A stretch of DNA of 64,000 nucleotides from Alphaproteobacteria bacterium UBA1301. Its GTDB lineage: Bacteria > Pseudomonadota > Alphaproteobacteria > Micropepsales > Micropepsaceae. The stretch lies in NCBI GenBank assembly GCA_002307725.1, contig DBUB01000010.1, forward strand, positions 1 through 64,000. Reading direction: 5' to 3'. Positions 25,784-35,391 of the stretch are shown in pieces. The notes below the pieces were generated by a model. It was not told where the DNA came from, searched no databases, and saw nothing but the letters and a program-made list of their open reading frames with translations. The first letter of the stretch is position 1. Each line of letters opens with the position of its first letter. The position numbers and the translations under genes are program-made.

Positions 25784-27230
25784 TGCGTCTCAAGTCTCGT
25801 TGATAACGGCGCGCGAGGGCGCTGATCTGCTCGGAGAACAACTGGTTTTCGATCTGCTCGCGCGTCGGCAGTTCAAACGCATGTTTCTTGACGACGCGCG
25901 GCTCGCAACGGACGAAGACTTCGATACCGGCATCGGAGCGAAACGGTTCAGCGACGCCGCCGACTTCGGTCTTTTCGAGCGCGGTGCGGGTCTCGGCGTT
26001 CAGATCGGAGACCCTCGTCGCACCGAGCGGGAAATAGAGGATGCCCTGCGTGCTCGCCGGTATCTTGGCGGCCATGTCGCAACTCGTCACCGCGCCCTGG
26101 ATCTGTTTGGCGATCAGCATCACGCGGTCGAGATACTCCTGCGGCGGCTTCGGCGGCAGGCGCAGCAGAATGCGGCCCAGCGACACGACGGGCGGCAGCG
26201 AGGCGGCGCTCGGCTTGATGTCTTCGATCTTGGTGCCGACTGGCTCGAAGCGTTGGCGCAGCACCAGGATGTAATAGCCGCCGATCGAGCGGATCGGGGC
26301 CGACATGTCGCCGGTCGCCATCTTCTCGAGCGCGGCATTGAGCTCGGGCGCGAGCTGGCCGTCATAGACGGTACCAATGTCGCCGCCTTGGGCCGCCGAC
26401 GGGCTCTGGCTGAACTGGCGCGCAATGTTGAGGAACGTCGCGCCGGCCTTGATCTGGGCGACCAGATCTTCGGCATTTTTCTTCACCTTCTCGTCGAGAT
26501 CGGGATTGTCGACGGCGAGGAAGATTTCCGCAACCATGAAGTGCGCCTTGGTGGCGCCTTCCTTGACGCGCGCCATTTCGGCGTCAACCGCTTCGGGGCT
26601 GATGGTGACGCGGCCGGCATAGTGCTCGTTGACCGCCTTCTGCCACAGAATCTGCGCTGCGATCTGGGCCCGGAAGGTCGCTATCTGCACGCCACCCTTG
26701 CCCAGGACCTCCTTAAGCTGGTCCTTGGTCATGTGGTTGTCGTCGAGGATGCCCTGCATGTACTTGTCGACTTCCACCGATGACACCGTGATGTCGTTCT
26801 TGGCCGCTTCCTGGCGCTGCAGGAGTTCGGTCTCAAGCTGTTCGACGATCTGGTCGCGAACCTTCTTTTCAATTTCCGGCGTGCGCTGCATGCCGCCGGA
26901 TGTGGCAAAGACCAGGTTCATGCGCTGCTTAAGTTCGTACGTCGTGATCGGCAGATCGTTGACGAGAGCAACGATCCCATTCTCTTCATGCGGCTTCTTC
27001 GGCTTGGCCGCCTTGGCATCAGCCGGTTTGGCACTCGCCGCTTTGGCATCGGCCGGAGCTGCCGCGGCCGGCGTCGCCGCCGGTGCGGCAGGTGCCGCCG
27101 CCGGTGTTGCAGGCGTTGCCGCCGGCGCAGCGGGGGGCGTGGCTGGTGTCGGTTCGGCGCGACTCGGCGTCAGCGCGACAAGCGCGAGGGCCGCAAGAAG
27201 GCCCGTTAGGGCTCGATTGTTCAGGTGCAT
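25761..27230 (-). CDS. surA: SurA-like periplasmic peptidyl-prolyl isomerase/chaperone
   Basis: This 489-residue protein has a signal peptide (NRALTGLLAALALVALTPSRA), then an Ala/Pro-rich linker of about 75 residues with repeated AAPAATPA units. The SurA N-terminal helical domain (EENGIVALVNDLPITTYELK, RMNLVF) and one parvulin domain (GATFLNIARQFSQSPSAAQGGD) follow. It escorts outer-membrane proteins and sits directly downstream of lptD, a known SurA client. ATG 27230 was chosen because the signal peptide starts there; ATG 27287 would add 19 residues. Confidence 0.9.
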   Translation of the reverse strand: MHLNNRALTGLLAALALVALTPSRAEPTPATPPAAPAATPATPAAAPAAPAATPAAAAPADAKAASAKPADAKAAKPKKPHEENGIVALVNDLPITTYELKQRMNLVFATSGGMQRTPEIEKKVRDQIVEQLETELLQRQEAAKNDITVSSVEVDKYMQGILDDNHMTKDQLKEVLGKGGVQIATFRAQIAAQILWQKAVNEHYAGRVTISPEAVDAEMARVKEGATKAHFMVAEIFLAVDNPDLDEKVKKNAEDLVAQIKAGATFLNIARQFSQSPSAAQGGDIGTVYDGQLAPELNAALEKMATGDMSAPIRSIGGYYILVLRQRFEPVGTKIEDIKPSAASLPPVVSLGRILLRLPPKPPQEYLDRVMLIAKQIQGAVTSCDMAAKIPASTQGILYFPLGATRVSDLNAETRTALEKTEVGGVAEPFRSDAGIEVFVRCEPRVVKKHAFELPTREQIENQLFSEQISALARRYQRDLRRSASIEVR

Positions 27231-27300
27231 CACGAACGATTTTTCCCAATCACGGCCCGGTTTTAGCCGGGTCGGAAAGATAAGCAAATCCGGTTATGGA

Positions 27301-29493
27301 TCAAGGACGGCCGTAGGAGAAGACATCTTCCGGAAACAGGCTGAACGGCTGGGTCGGCGAATCCGAGGTCTTCAGCTTGAATCGCAGGACGAAGTTGGTA
27401 GACGGCTTTAAATCGCGGTCTGCGGTGTATTTCCGGTGATAGCCCAGGGAAATTCCAAGACATTCATCTTCGTAACCGAGCCCGAATTCCGTATCGAGTG
27501 TCTGGTCCGCCTTCAAATCGCGACGGATGGCCGCAAACCCCTGCCAGTTGCGATAGAAGTTAATATCGACCTGCGCGTTGACTTCCTGGCGTGCCGGCAG
27601 ACCGCTGGTCGGCGTCAACTGGGTCTGAGACAGTTGAACATAGCTGATACGTGTCGCGGATCGTCCAAGTGTTCCCGTCAGATACACTTCGTTACGCCGC
27701 ACATTACCGTTCTGTTCATCTATGTCGATGCGATTGGTAAGGTCGATGTAAGGTTGAAATTTGACGCTGAAGCGGCCGATCAGGTCGGAGTGGTCGCCGC
27801 TAAAGCCCGAGCCGGGCACGGCCGCCAGCGCCGGGTCTTCTTTGAGGCGGAATGCCTGGCCGATCAGTGCCTCGGCATAGCCGGATTCGAAGCGGGTTTC
27901 GGCGCGCAAGCCGAAATTGGCGCGCGGCCCTGATACCGCCAGATCGTAGCCCGGCACCTGGTCGAAGCTCAAAAGGTTGTTGTCGTCGATTTCCATATTG
28001 AGGCTGTCTTCGTTCGGGATGCCCGCGCGGTTGCCGCCGTAAGGCTGGCCGATGAGCTGCACGATCGGTTCCAGCACCACCGCGCTACTGCCGAAATTGT
28101 TGATGAAGGGCCAGCGCCAATCGAGCGCGACGTACGGCAGACCGCGGGTCTGGTAATGGCTGGTGGTCGACGTGGAAAGCGTGTCGGTGTGATAGACGTC
28201 GCCGCGGGCGTCGAGCGCGAAGGTCCATATCATGCCGTTGCCGGTCACGACCGGAAGGCGCCAGTTCACTTCGGCCGTCACGCGCTGGTCGTTGGCGCCG
28301 GTATCGCGCGTCAGGGTGACAGAGTTGATGTCGAGCTGGAAGCGCCCGCCCGCCAGTTTCTGCGACGGAATGTAAGTGTATTCGATCAGCGGCAGCGGCA
28401 CGGCGAAGGTGCGGTTGTCGTCGGACGCCCTGAGGCCTTGGAAGAAATAGCCCGCGATCGAGAAACGGCTGCGGCCTTGCTCGCCGGTGAAGAACACGTC
28501 CGACACCAGACGGTCGAGTTGGCTGATGTCGTAGCGCTTCAGATAGGTGTCGTAAGAGGAGAGTTGCGCGTCGTAACCGAACGACCAGGTATCGTCGAGC
28601 GCGGCGCGCCCGGAGCCGAACAGGTGGGTGTAGTATTGGGTGTGCGACTGGCTCTCCGCACCGTTGGGATTGTGGGCGACCGAGCCTTGCAACCACATCC
28701 CGCCTTCGTTCCAGCGCTGGCGGTATTCGCCCTCCAACACTTGGCCGCCGTGGGTGGTGAACATCGGCTGGATGGTGATGTCGCGGCTTTTCGACATCGC
28801 CCAGTAATAGGGCAGGGTGACGAAATAGCCGTTGGCGCTTGACGAACCGACATCTGGCAGCAGGAAGCCGCTGGCGTAATTCACCGTCGGATCGGGCTCG
28901 ACGAGATAGGGTGTGTAGAACACCGGCACGCCGAAGGCAGCAACCGTGGCATCGTGGAACTTGATGCGGTGTGTTTCCTGGTCGTGTTCGATGCGGCCGG
29001 CGCGGATCTGCCAGGTCGGCACGCGTTCGCCCGGTTTGTTGCAGATCTTGCACGGCGTGTAGGCGACGTGCCGCGCGATGGTGTAGCGGCCCTCTTTGCG
29101 CTGGGCGCTGGCCGCCACCATGCGGGCGTTTTTGCCCAGCAGCGCGCCGAAGCCCTGCATGACGCCATCACGCATCTTGTCGGCCAGGACGACGTGTTCG
29201 GCGAAAGCGACGTTGCCGCCCTTGTCGAGCAGCGCGACGTGGCCGTCGGCGGTCACGACGTCGGTGTTCTGGTTATAGGTGACGCTGTCGGCGAACAGGA
29301 TGCGCCCGTCATAGTCGATTTCGATATGACCTTTGGCAGTCACCACTTTGGACTTGTCGTCGTAGACGGCCCGGTCCGCCTGCAGCAGCATGTCCTTGCC
29401 GGCGAGCGCATCATCGGCATGCGCGCACGGGCCCAGCGCCGCAAAGGCGAGGGTCGCACTGCCGAGCAGGAGCCGCTTCAGGTCCGGTGTCAT
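27301..29493 (-). CDS. lptD: LPS-assembly outer-membrane protein LptD
   Basis: This 730-residue protein has a signal peptide (LLLGSATLAFAALGPCAHA), an OstA/LptA-like N-terminal domain (QADRAVYDDKSKVVTAKGHI) and a C-terminal LptD barrel of alternating strands. CKICNKPGERVPTWQIRAGR is typical of alphaproteobacterial LptD. It inserts LPS into the outer leaflet. It overlaps lptG by four bases and is followed by the surA-like gene. Confidence 0.95.
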   Translation of the reverse strand: MTPDLKRLLLGSATLAFAALGPCAHADDALAGKDMLLQADRAVYDDKSKVVTAKGHIEIDYDGRILFADSVTYNQNTDVVTADGHVALLDKGGNVAFAEHVVLADKMRDGVMQGFGALLGKNARMVAASAQRKEGRYTIARHVAYTPCKICNKPGERVPTWQIRAGRIEHDQETHRIKFHDATVAAFGVPVFYTPYLVEPDPTVNYASGFLLPDVGSSSANGYFVTLPYYWAMSKSRDITIQPMFTTHGGQVLEGEYRQRWNEGGMWLQGSVAHNPNGAESQSHTQYYTHLFGSGRAALDDTWSFGYDAQLSSYDTYLKRYDISQLDRLVSDVFFTGEQGRSRFSIAGYFFQGLRASDDNRTFAVPLPLIEYTYIPSQKLAGGRFQLDINSVTLTRDTGANDQRVTAEVNWRLPVVTGNGMIWTFALDARGDVYHTDTLSTSTTSHYQTRGLPYVALDWRWPFINNFGSSAVVLEPIVQLIGQPYGGNRAGIPNEDSLNMEIDDNNLLSFDQVPGYDLAVSGPRANFGLRAETRFESGYAEALIGQAFRLKEDPALAAVPGSGFSGDHSDLIGRFSVKFQPYIDLTNRIDIDEQNGNVRRNEVYLTGTLGRSATRISYVQLSQTQLTPTSGLPARQEVNAQVDINFYRNWQGFAAIRRDLKADQTLDTEFGLGYEDECLGISLGYHRKYTADRDLKPSTNFVLRFKLKTSDSPTQPFSLFPEDVFSYGRP

Positions 29494-30581
29494 CCGTCCT
29501 CCTGGTGGAAGACGAGCGTCATGCCGATCAAAATGGCCGCCGCCGCCGGAGCCGTGGCGGCAAGCCAGGCGGGCAGGATAGCCGTTTGACCGAGCGCGCG
29601 CGTCAAATCGGTGAAAAAGTACACGCCAAACCCCGACAAGGCACTGATCAGAACGACGCGCCCCAGCCCGCCGGTCCGCGATAGGCGCAGCGAGAAACTG
29701 GCGGCCATGAACACCATCGCGGCCAGGAGAACGGGCAGAGTCAGGAGCGAATAGAGATAAAGCTGGTATTTGATGGCCGAAAACCCGGCGCTTTCCGCCG
29801 ATTGGATGAAGTGTGGCAGGGTCCAGAACGACAGGGTGTCGGGCGGGGCGAAGCTTTCCTGGATGCGTTCGGCCGTTAGCGTCGTCTTGGAGGGATAGCG
29901 GTCGTAATGCTTCGGGTTGCCGTCCGGTCCGCTCACCCAGGCGTCGGACATGATCCAGGCGCCGTCGGTCAGTTGGGCGCTTTTGGCATCGATCCGCCCT
30001 TCGATATGGTCGTTGACGCCGTAGAGGAACACGATCACGTCATTGAGATGAATCCCCTGGTCGGCCACCGACAGGGCATGGATCACGCTTTGCGCATTCT
30101 GGTCGCCCTGGCGCAGCCACAATCCGTTGTTCGAGATCGAAAGCTGTGACGCCTGGCCTTTGATGTATTTGGCTTCGAGCGCCGAGAACTGGTTCAGCAT
30201 GATCGAGGATACCGGCGTCACGGCAACCACCACGAAGACGCCGATTCCAATCGCCACGGTGAGCGGCGGCATCAAAAAGTCCCAGGCCGAAACGCCGGCG
30301 GCGCGGGTGGCGACCAGTTCCTGGCTGCGCGACAGCCGCACAAAGCAGAACACGCCACCGAGCAGCACCGCAAAGGGCAACAGCTTGATGCCGAGTTCCG
30401 GCAACTGCAGCAGTGCCATGCCGATCACTGCGCCGGTGGAAACGCCGCTACCCGCGACGCGGTCGGTCAAATTCACGATGTCGATCGAGAATGTCAGCAC
30501 CAGGAAGGCCATATAGACCATGCCGACGCCGAGCGTGAACTGGCGGCCAAGATAGCGATACAGGGTCCACGACCAACTCAT
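29490..30581 (-). CDS. lptG: LPS export ABC transporter permease LptG
   Basis: This 363-residue YjgP/YjgQ permease starts MSWSWTLYRYLGRQF. Three N-terminal helices (FTLGVGMVYMAFLVLTFSID and following), a periplasmic beta-jellyroll and three C-terminal helices (LLTLPVLLAAMVFMAASFSL) match LptG. With LptF and LptB it drives LPS from the inner membrane to the periplasmic bridge. ATGA overlaps exist with lptF upstream and lptD downstream. The lptB ATPase is not in this window. Confidence 0.94.
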   Translation of the reverse strand: MSWSWTLYRYLGRQFTLGVGMVYMAFLVLTFSIDIVNLTDRVAGSGVSTGAVIGMALLQLPELGIKLLPFAVLLGGVFCFVRLSRSQELVATRAAGVSAWDFLMPPLTVAIGIGVFVVVAVTPVSSIMLNQFSALEAKYIKGQASQLSISNNGLWLRQGDQNAQSVIHALSVADQGIHLNDVIVFLYGVNDHIEGRIDAKSAQLTDGAWIMSDAWVSGPDGNPKHYDRYPSKTTLTAERIQESFAPPDTLSFWTLPHFIQSAESAGFSAIKYQLYLYSLLTLPVLLAAMVFMAASFSLRLSRTGGLGRVVLISALSGFGVYFFTDLTRALGQTAILPAWLAATAPAAAAILIGMTLVFHQEDG

Positions 30582-31720
30582 GCCGCGGCTCCTGTGCGCG
30601 TGGGCGTGGGTGTCGCTGCCGCCGCCACGCCGTCGCGCGGCTTGGGAAATCTGCCCGACAACACGATTGCGGCCCCGACAATGCCAATCAGCGGCAGCAC
30701 ATAGAACAGGATGCAGAACGTCGAATTGCCGGCGGCCAATCCGGCAACGCCGTAGCCAGCAATGCGCAGCCCGGCGGCGGCGAAGCAGGCGATGGTCATG
30801 CGCAACAGATGCGCGCCACGGGCGCGCCGTCCTTGCGTCACGGCGGCGAGTGCAATGAGGGCAAAGGCGAGGCAATAGAACGGCTCAGAAATCCGGCTAT
30901 GGGCCTCGGCGATATAGGCACGGTGGGCCTTTGGCTTCAGCTTTGGGTCGGGATGGAGAAGTTCGCTGATGTAGAGTTCCCGCACCTTCCGGTCCGCCGC
31001 TGGTGCCGTCGAGGTGAATTGGTCGAGGTCGAAGGGAAGGCGTTCGAATTTGAGCACGTTGAGCCGGGCGCCGTTCTTGGCGATGCGTTGGACTGTGGCG
31101 TTGTCCATAACAAGGCGCGACCCCGCCGGTGTCTGCACAATGCGCCCACTTTCGGCCAGATAGGTGATCGGCGCCTTCTTGTTGCGATTGTCGTGCACCA
31201 GCGCGCCGTGGATGGTGCCATTGTTGTCGATGGCGCGGATGAACACAGTGAGGCCCTTGGTCGGCGTGTTGAAGGTGCCTTCGTTGAAGAGAGCCGTGGA
31301 AATGTTGGCGCGGATGTCGAACAGCGTCGCGTTCAAGGTGCGCTGGCCCGCCGGTGCCAGATATAGGCTGCAAGCCCAGGTGAGCGCCATCACGAGGACC
31401 GCTGCTATCAGCACCGGCGCTGCGAGTTGCACCTGGCTAAACCCGGCGGAGGCCATCACCACAAGTTCGCTCTCGGTGTTGAGTCGCGACAGGGCGTAAA
31501 GCGCGCCGAAGAAAAAGGCGAGCGGCAAGATGATGATGAGCAGGCTCGGCACGATCAGCATCGACAGATAGGCGAACGTCGTCGCCGACTGGCCACGATT
31601 GATGATGAGGTCGAGCAGCCTCAGCGCCTGGGTCAGCCAGATGACGCACGTCATCAGGAAGGTGAACAGTGCCACCGGGCCAATCAACTGCTTCAGGACG
31701 TAGGACGACAGCCGCCGCAT
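30578..31720 (-). CDS. lptF: LPS export ABC transporter permease LptF
   Basis: This 380-residue permease starts RRLSSYVLKQLIGPVALFTF. It has paired N- and C-terminal helical bundles around a periplasmic domain and SELVVMASAGFSQVQLAAPV, the coupling region seen in LptF/G. It is the first gene of the envelope operon and is divergent from pepA; 172 bp between them must hold both promoters. A hydrophilic Thr/Pro-rich tail (ATPTPTRTGAAA) ends the protein. Confidence 0.94.
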   Translation of the reverse strand: MRRLSSYVLKQLIGPVALFTFLMTCVIWLTQALRLLDLIINRGQSATTFAYLSMLIVPSLLIIILPLAFFFGALYALSRLNTESELVVMASAGFSQVQLAAPVLIAAVLVMALTWACSLYLAPAGQRTLNATLFDIRANISTALFNEGTFNTPTKGLTVFIRAIDNNGTIHGALVHDNRNKKAPITYLAESGRIVQTPAGSRLVMDNATVQRIAKNGARLNVLKFERLPFDLDQFTSTAPAADRKVRELYISELLHPDPKLKPKAHRAYIAEAHSRISEPFYCLAFALIALAAVTQGRRARGAHLLRMTIACFAAAGLRIAGYGVAGLAAGNSTFCILFYVLPLIGIVGAAIVLSGRFPKPRDGVAAAATPTPTRTGAAA

Positions 31721-31892
31721 AAGCTTTCCAGATGCGCCCTAACGGGCTTAAAGATCAAACTCAGCCCGGGCCGAGGCGTAAGATTTGCCCCCGGGATGAT
31801 TCGACATAAACTAGCACCCCCTTGTTTAGCATTCCCATGTGGCCCCAGGGCAACCCAACGCTAGGGCCAAACCCAATTCAGGAGAGATATCA

Positions 31893-33392
31893 ATGCAGTT
31901 CACCTTTACCGCTGCGGCGGTTGTGGAATCGGATGCCCTGGTGGTCGGTGCGACCGAGGGTCCGGAACTGCTACCGGCGGCGGTAAAAGCCGACCGGGCC
32001 AGCCGCGGTGCGGTTGGGCGGGCGCTGGTCGCCTCCCGGTTTACGGGAAAGCCGGGCCAGTGCGTGGAAATTCTGGCGCCGGCGGGGCTGAAAGTGTCGC
32101 GGCTGATCGTCGTGGGACTCGGCAAAGCGGGAGATTTTGACGCCGCGGCAGCCGAGGGGCTGGCGGCCGGGGCGCTGGGGCGGATCAAGGGCGGCGCCGA
32201 GACCGAGGTCGTCATCGACCTCATCGGCCTGAAGGGTGCCAAGGTGGAAGGGGTCGAACTTGCCGCCCATCTCGCGCTGGGCGCGAAGCTGAAGAGTTAT
32301 ACCTTCGACCGCTATCGTACCAAGGACCTTGAAGATCGCGCCCAGACCGTCAAGAAGATTACGATTGCGACAGGTGAGGCCGCCGCTGCCCGCCGCGCCT
32401 TCGCCCGCCTTGAAGCGGTGGCCGATGGTGTGTTCCTGGCGCGCGATCTCGTCAACGAGCCGCCGAACGTGTTGTCGCCGGTCGAATTCGCCCGCCGGGC
32501 CAAGGGGCTCGCCAAACTCGGCCTCAAAGTGAGTGTGCTCGGCGAGGCCCAGATGAAGCGGCTCGGCATGGGGGCGCTGCTTGGCGTCGGCCAGGGCAGC
32601 GAACGCGAAAGCCAGCTTCTGGTGCTGCAATGGAATGGCTCGCGCAAAAAAACCGCTGCGCCAATCGCCTTCGTCGGCAAGGGGCTGTGCTTCGATTCCG
32701 GCGGCCTCAGCCTCAAGCCCGGCAATTCGATGATGGGCATGAAGGGCGATATGGGCGGGGCGGCGGCGGTGATCGGCACCCTCAGGGCGCTGGCGGTGCG
32801 CAAAGCCAAGGTCAATGCGGTCGGCGTCATTGCGCTCGCCGAGAACATGCCCGATGGCGGCGCCCAGCGCCCCGACGATGTGGTGATATCGATGTCGGGC
32901 CAGACCATTGAAGTGCTCAACACCGACGCCGAAGGCCGCCTCGTGCTGGCCGATGCACTGTGGTACGCGCAAACGAAGTTCAAGCCGCGGGCCGTGATCG
33001 ATCTGGCGACGCTGACCGGCGCCATTATGGTCGCGCTCGGGTCAGAACATGCCGGCCTATTTTCGAACAATGATACCCTGGCCGCAAACCTGACCGCCGC
33101 GGGCAAGGCCGCTGGCGAGCCGGTGTGGCGCATGCCGCTCGGCAAGGGCTACGACAAGCTGATCAAATCCAAGATCGCCGACATGAAGAATATCGGCGGC
33201 GCCCATGCCGGGTCGATCACCGCAGCGCAATTCCTGCAGCGCTTTGTTCAGGACAAGACCGCCTGGGCGCATCTCGATATCGCTGGTGTGGCGTGGCAGG
33301 ACGGTGAACAAAAGCCGCTGATCCCAAGCTGGTCGACCGGCTGGGGCGTGCGGATTCTGGATCGTCTGGTGGCGGACAATTACGAGGATTAA
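31893..33392 (+). CDS. pepA: Leucyl aminopeptidase (M17)
   Basis: This 499-residue cytosolic aminopeptidase has the metal-binding KGLCFDSGGLSLKPGNSM, KGDMGGAAAVIG and the family signature NTDAEGRLVLADAL. An N-terminal macro-like domain covers about residues 1-165. AGGAGAG lies 8 bp before ATG 31893. pepA-holC adjacency is common in Proteobacteria; here a ParDE module separates them. Its TAA is immediately followed by the convergent parE stop. Confidence 0.96.
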   Translation: MQFTFTAAAVVESDALVVGATEGPELLPAAVKADRASRGAVGRALVASRFTGKPGQCVEILAPAGLKVSRLIVVGLGKAGDFDAAAAEGLAAGALGRIKGGAETEVVIDLIGLKGAKVEGVELAAHLALGAKLKSYTFDRYRTKDLEDRAQTVKKITIATGEAAAARRAFARLEAVADGVFLARDLVNEPPNVLSPVEFARRAKGLAKLGLKVSVLGEAQMKRLGMGALLGVGQGSERESQLLVLQWNGSRKKTAAPIAFVGKGLCFDSGGLSLKPGNSMMGMKGDMGGAAAVIGTLRALAVRKAKVNAVGVIALAENMPDGGAQRPDDVVISMSGQTIEVLNTDAEGRLVLADALWYAQTKFKPRAVIDLATLTGAIMVALGSEHAGLFSNNDTLAANLTAAGKAAGEPVWRMPLGKGYDKLIKSKIADMKNIGGAHAGSITAAQFLQRFVQDKTAWAHLDIAGVAWQDGEQKPLIPSWSTGWGVRILDRLVADNYED

Positions 33393-33701
33393 TCAAATTC
33401 GTCCGAGAACGGACGGAATGTCCCGGGCGCCGTGCAACACACGCACGATACGCGGCGGATGCGTCCCAGCGTTGTAATAGAGAATGTACGGATAGCCGGT
33501 CAGGACGAAGAACCTGATCGGTTCGTCCGCGTATTCGGGACGTACAAGGCCGATTTCGGGATGCTCGCCAATTCTTCTTGCCGCCGTCACGACCGCATCG
33601 CGCAAGCCTCGCGCTGCCGCGGGGTTATCCTTTGCGATCCAGCGCACGGCATCTCGCAGATCGCGGCGCGCAGGCGGCAACAGGATGGCGGGGCTCATCA
33701 C
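33393..33701 (-). CDS. parE: ParE-family toxin
   Basis: This 102-residue RelE/ParE-superfamily protein shows the N-terminal helix segment PPARRDLRDAVRWIAKDNPAAA, RRIGEHPEIGLVRPEY, and the strand pair FFVLTGYPYILYYNAGTHP, RIVRVLHGARDI. ParE toxins poison DNA gyrase; RelE relatives cleave mRNA, and the target here is inferred by similarity. It overlaps the upstream antitoxin gene by four bases. Its stop codon directly abuts the pepA stop. Confidence 0.9.
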   Translation of the reverse strand: MMSPAILLPPARRDLRDAVRWIAKDNPAAARGLRDAVVTAARRIGEHPEIGLVRPEYADEPIRFFVLTGYPYILYYNAGTHPPRIVRVLHGARDIPSVLGRI

Positions 33702-33946
33702 ACCTTACCGGCAATGATGGCGTCCAACTCGGCAGCGACTTCGTCGATTGTGTAGGTGCCTTCGCTCTCGGCCTCTGCCTCGGCATCTGTGAGCATTTTT
33801 GCGAATGCGCGGCGGCGGTCTTCACGCTCTTGCAAAAGTCTCAGGCCCGCGCGCATTACTTCGCTGACATTGTTGTAGCGGCCGGTCTCGACGCAGGCGC
33901 GGGCGAATTCTTCCAGTTCGGGGGTCAAATGGACATTGGTTGCCAT
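33698..33946 (-). CDS. parD: ParD-family antitoxin
   Basis: This 82-residue protein begins MATNVHLTPELEEFARACVE. The ribbon-helix-helix segment RYNNVSEVMRAGLRLLQERE is typical of ParD/CC2985 antitoxins, and an acidic C-terminal tail (TYTIDEVAAELDAII) would wrap the toxin. Start at ATG 33946; an ATG 11 codons upstream overlaps the operator and is less likely. It should repress its own promoter from the palindrome at 33957-33975. Confidence 0.9.
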   Translation of the reverse strand: MATNVHLTPELEEFARACVETGRYNNVSEVMRAGLRLLQEREDRRRAFAKMLTDAEAEAESEGTYTIDEVAAELDAIIAGKV

Positions 33947-33956
33947 GGCTTGCCCA

Positions 33957-33975
33957 TATGTCAAAGTTTGACATA
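33957..33975. promoter_or_regulatory. ParD operator palindrome
   Basis: TATGTCAAA-G-TTTGACATA is a perfect 19-bp dyad, 10 bp upstream of the parD start. Its position and AT-richness fit an autoregulatory ribbon-helix-helix site overlapping the promoter. Confidence 0.75.
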
Positions 33976-34032
33976 GCATACCAATCGGCGACTCTAACGC
34001 AAGCCCGCCGCACTTTTTTGGCAGATCCGTCG

Positions 34033-34494
34033 ATGAGCGAAACCCTGTTTTATCACCTCGAACGGCGGGCCCTGGAGGATGTGCTTCCCGGCCTCGTCGA
34101 GAAGTCGCTGGGGCGCGGCTGGCGGGCGGTCATCAAGGCTGAGTCCGCCGACCGTGCCGATGCGCTCGACACCTTGCTGTGGACCTTCAACGACGGCTTC
34201 CTGCCGCATGCCCAGGCGGGCGATGGCGAGGCGGCACGCCAGCCGGTTCTGATCACGACCGAGGCGGGTAATCCCAACGCGGCTGCCATCCTGTTCGTGG
34301 TCGGCGGGGCGGCGCCGCCCGATTGGGCCTCCGAGGCCGCCAAATCGCTCACCCGGATTGTTCTGTTGTTCGACGGCCACGACCCGTCGGCGGTGCAGAC
34401 GGCGCGTGACGCCTGGAAAGCGGCCAAGGCGGCTGGGCACGATGTCACCTATTGGAAAGAAAGCCCCACTGGAAAGTGGGAAAAGCAGGGTTGA
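34033..34494 (+). CDS. holC: DNA polymerase III chi subunit
   Basis: This 153-residue HolC starts MSETLFYHLERRALEDVLPG and has DALDTLLWTFNDGFLPHAQ and the C-terminal ARDAWKAAKAAGHDVTYWKE. Chi links the clamp loader to single-strand binding protein. The upstream in-frame region overlaps the parD operator, so ATG 34033 is preferred. Confidence 0.93.
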   Translation: MSETLFYHLERRALEDVLPGLVEKSLGRGWRAVIKAESADRADALDTLLWTFNDGFLPHAQAGDGEAARQPVLITTEAGNPNAAAILFVVGGAAPPDWASEAAKSLTRIVLLFDGHDPSAVQTARDAWKAAKAAGHDVTYWKESPTGKWEKQG

Positions 34495-34543
34495 TTGGCA
34501 GTTCCAGGCTGCCTATCTCTGGCGGGGGGGATAGGAACAACGC

Positions 34544-35293
34544 ATGCTGTACGGATACGGCTTCGGCTGGGTGCTGGTTTCGCTCGCGCTCGCCTATCAT
34601 TGCATTCGCTCCGGGCGGCCGTGGTGGTGGATTCTTGTCATCGGCATGGTGCCGCCGCCGTTTGGCTGGATCGCTTATGTGATCTTCGCCGTCATTCCCG
34701 ATGTGTTCGGCAGCGCCTCGGCGCGCAGATTTACCGACAACGTCTCGACCATGGCCGATCCTGGCCGCAGCTATCGCGAGAAACTGCACGAGGTCGAGCG
34801 GGTCGGTTCGGCCGATGCCAAGCGCGCGCTGGCGGAAGAGTGCATCAAACGCGGTCTGTTCCAGGATGCGGTGGAGCTTTATCAGGGTGCGATGAACGGC
34901 CCGATCGGCGACGGCGATCCGACCCTGTTGAAGGGGATCGCACGCGCGAAACTGCTGGCGGGCGACGGACCTGGTGCGGCGGCGGCCTATGAAAAATTGC
35001 GCGCCATGGACCGCGCCGCCTTCGATGCCGATACCGAACTCGATTATGCCCGCGCGCTCCATCTGGCCGGGCGCACCGACGATGCGCTGCGCCAGTATGA
35101 AACCGTGGTGCCGCGCTATCCCGGCGAAGAAGCCCGCTGCCGTTTCGCCTTGCTGCTGAAGCAACTCGGCCAGACCGAACGCGCGCGTGCGCTGTTCCGC
35201 GAGATCATCGAGTCCGTCAAACACGCCCCCAGCTATTACCGCACCCGCCAACGCGAGTGGTCCCGCATCGCCAAGGACGAGCTGGCGTCCTGA
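34544..35293 (+). CDS. Membrane-anchored TPR protein
   Basis: This 249-residue protein has two N-terminal membrane helices (GWVLVSLALAYHCIRS, WWILVIGMVPPPFGWIAYVI). About 170 cytosolic or periplasmic residues with tetratricopeptide-like repeats follow (AEECIKRGLFQDAVELYQGA, ARALHLAGRTDDALRQYETV, ALLLKQLGQTERARALFREI). Similar proteins are widespread in alphaproteobacteria without assigned function. It starts 49 bp after holC and is probably co-transcribed. TPRs suggest a protein-protein scaffold. Confidence 0.75.
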   Translation: MLYGYGFGWVLVSLALAYHCIRSGRPWWWILVIGMVPPPFGWIAYVIFAVIPDVFGSASARRFTDNVSTMADPGRSYREKLHEVERVGSADAKRALAEECIKRGLFQDAVELYQGAMNGPIGDGDPTLLKGIARAKLLAGDGPGAAAAYEKLRAMDRAAFDADTELDYARALHLAGRTDDALRQYETVVPRYPGEEARCRFALLLKQLGQTERARALFREIIESVKHAPSYYRTRQREWSRIAKDELAS

Positions 35294-35391
35294 ACACCGC
35301 AAATTGATCCGTATGACCGCAAGTGCCACGCGCGGTGCGCCTCTGGCTGGCATAGAATGGCGCCCGACAAATCGCACCCGGGGCCACCGCC

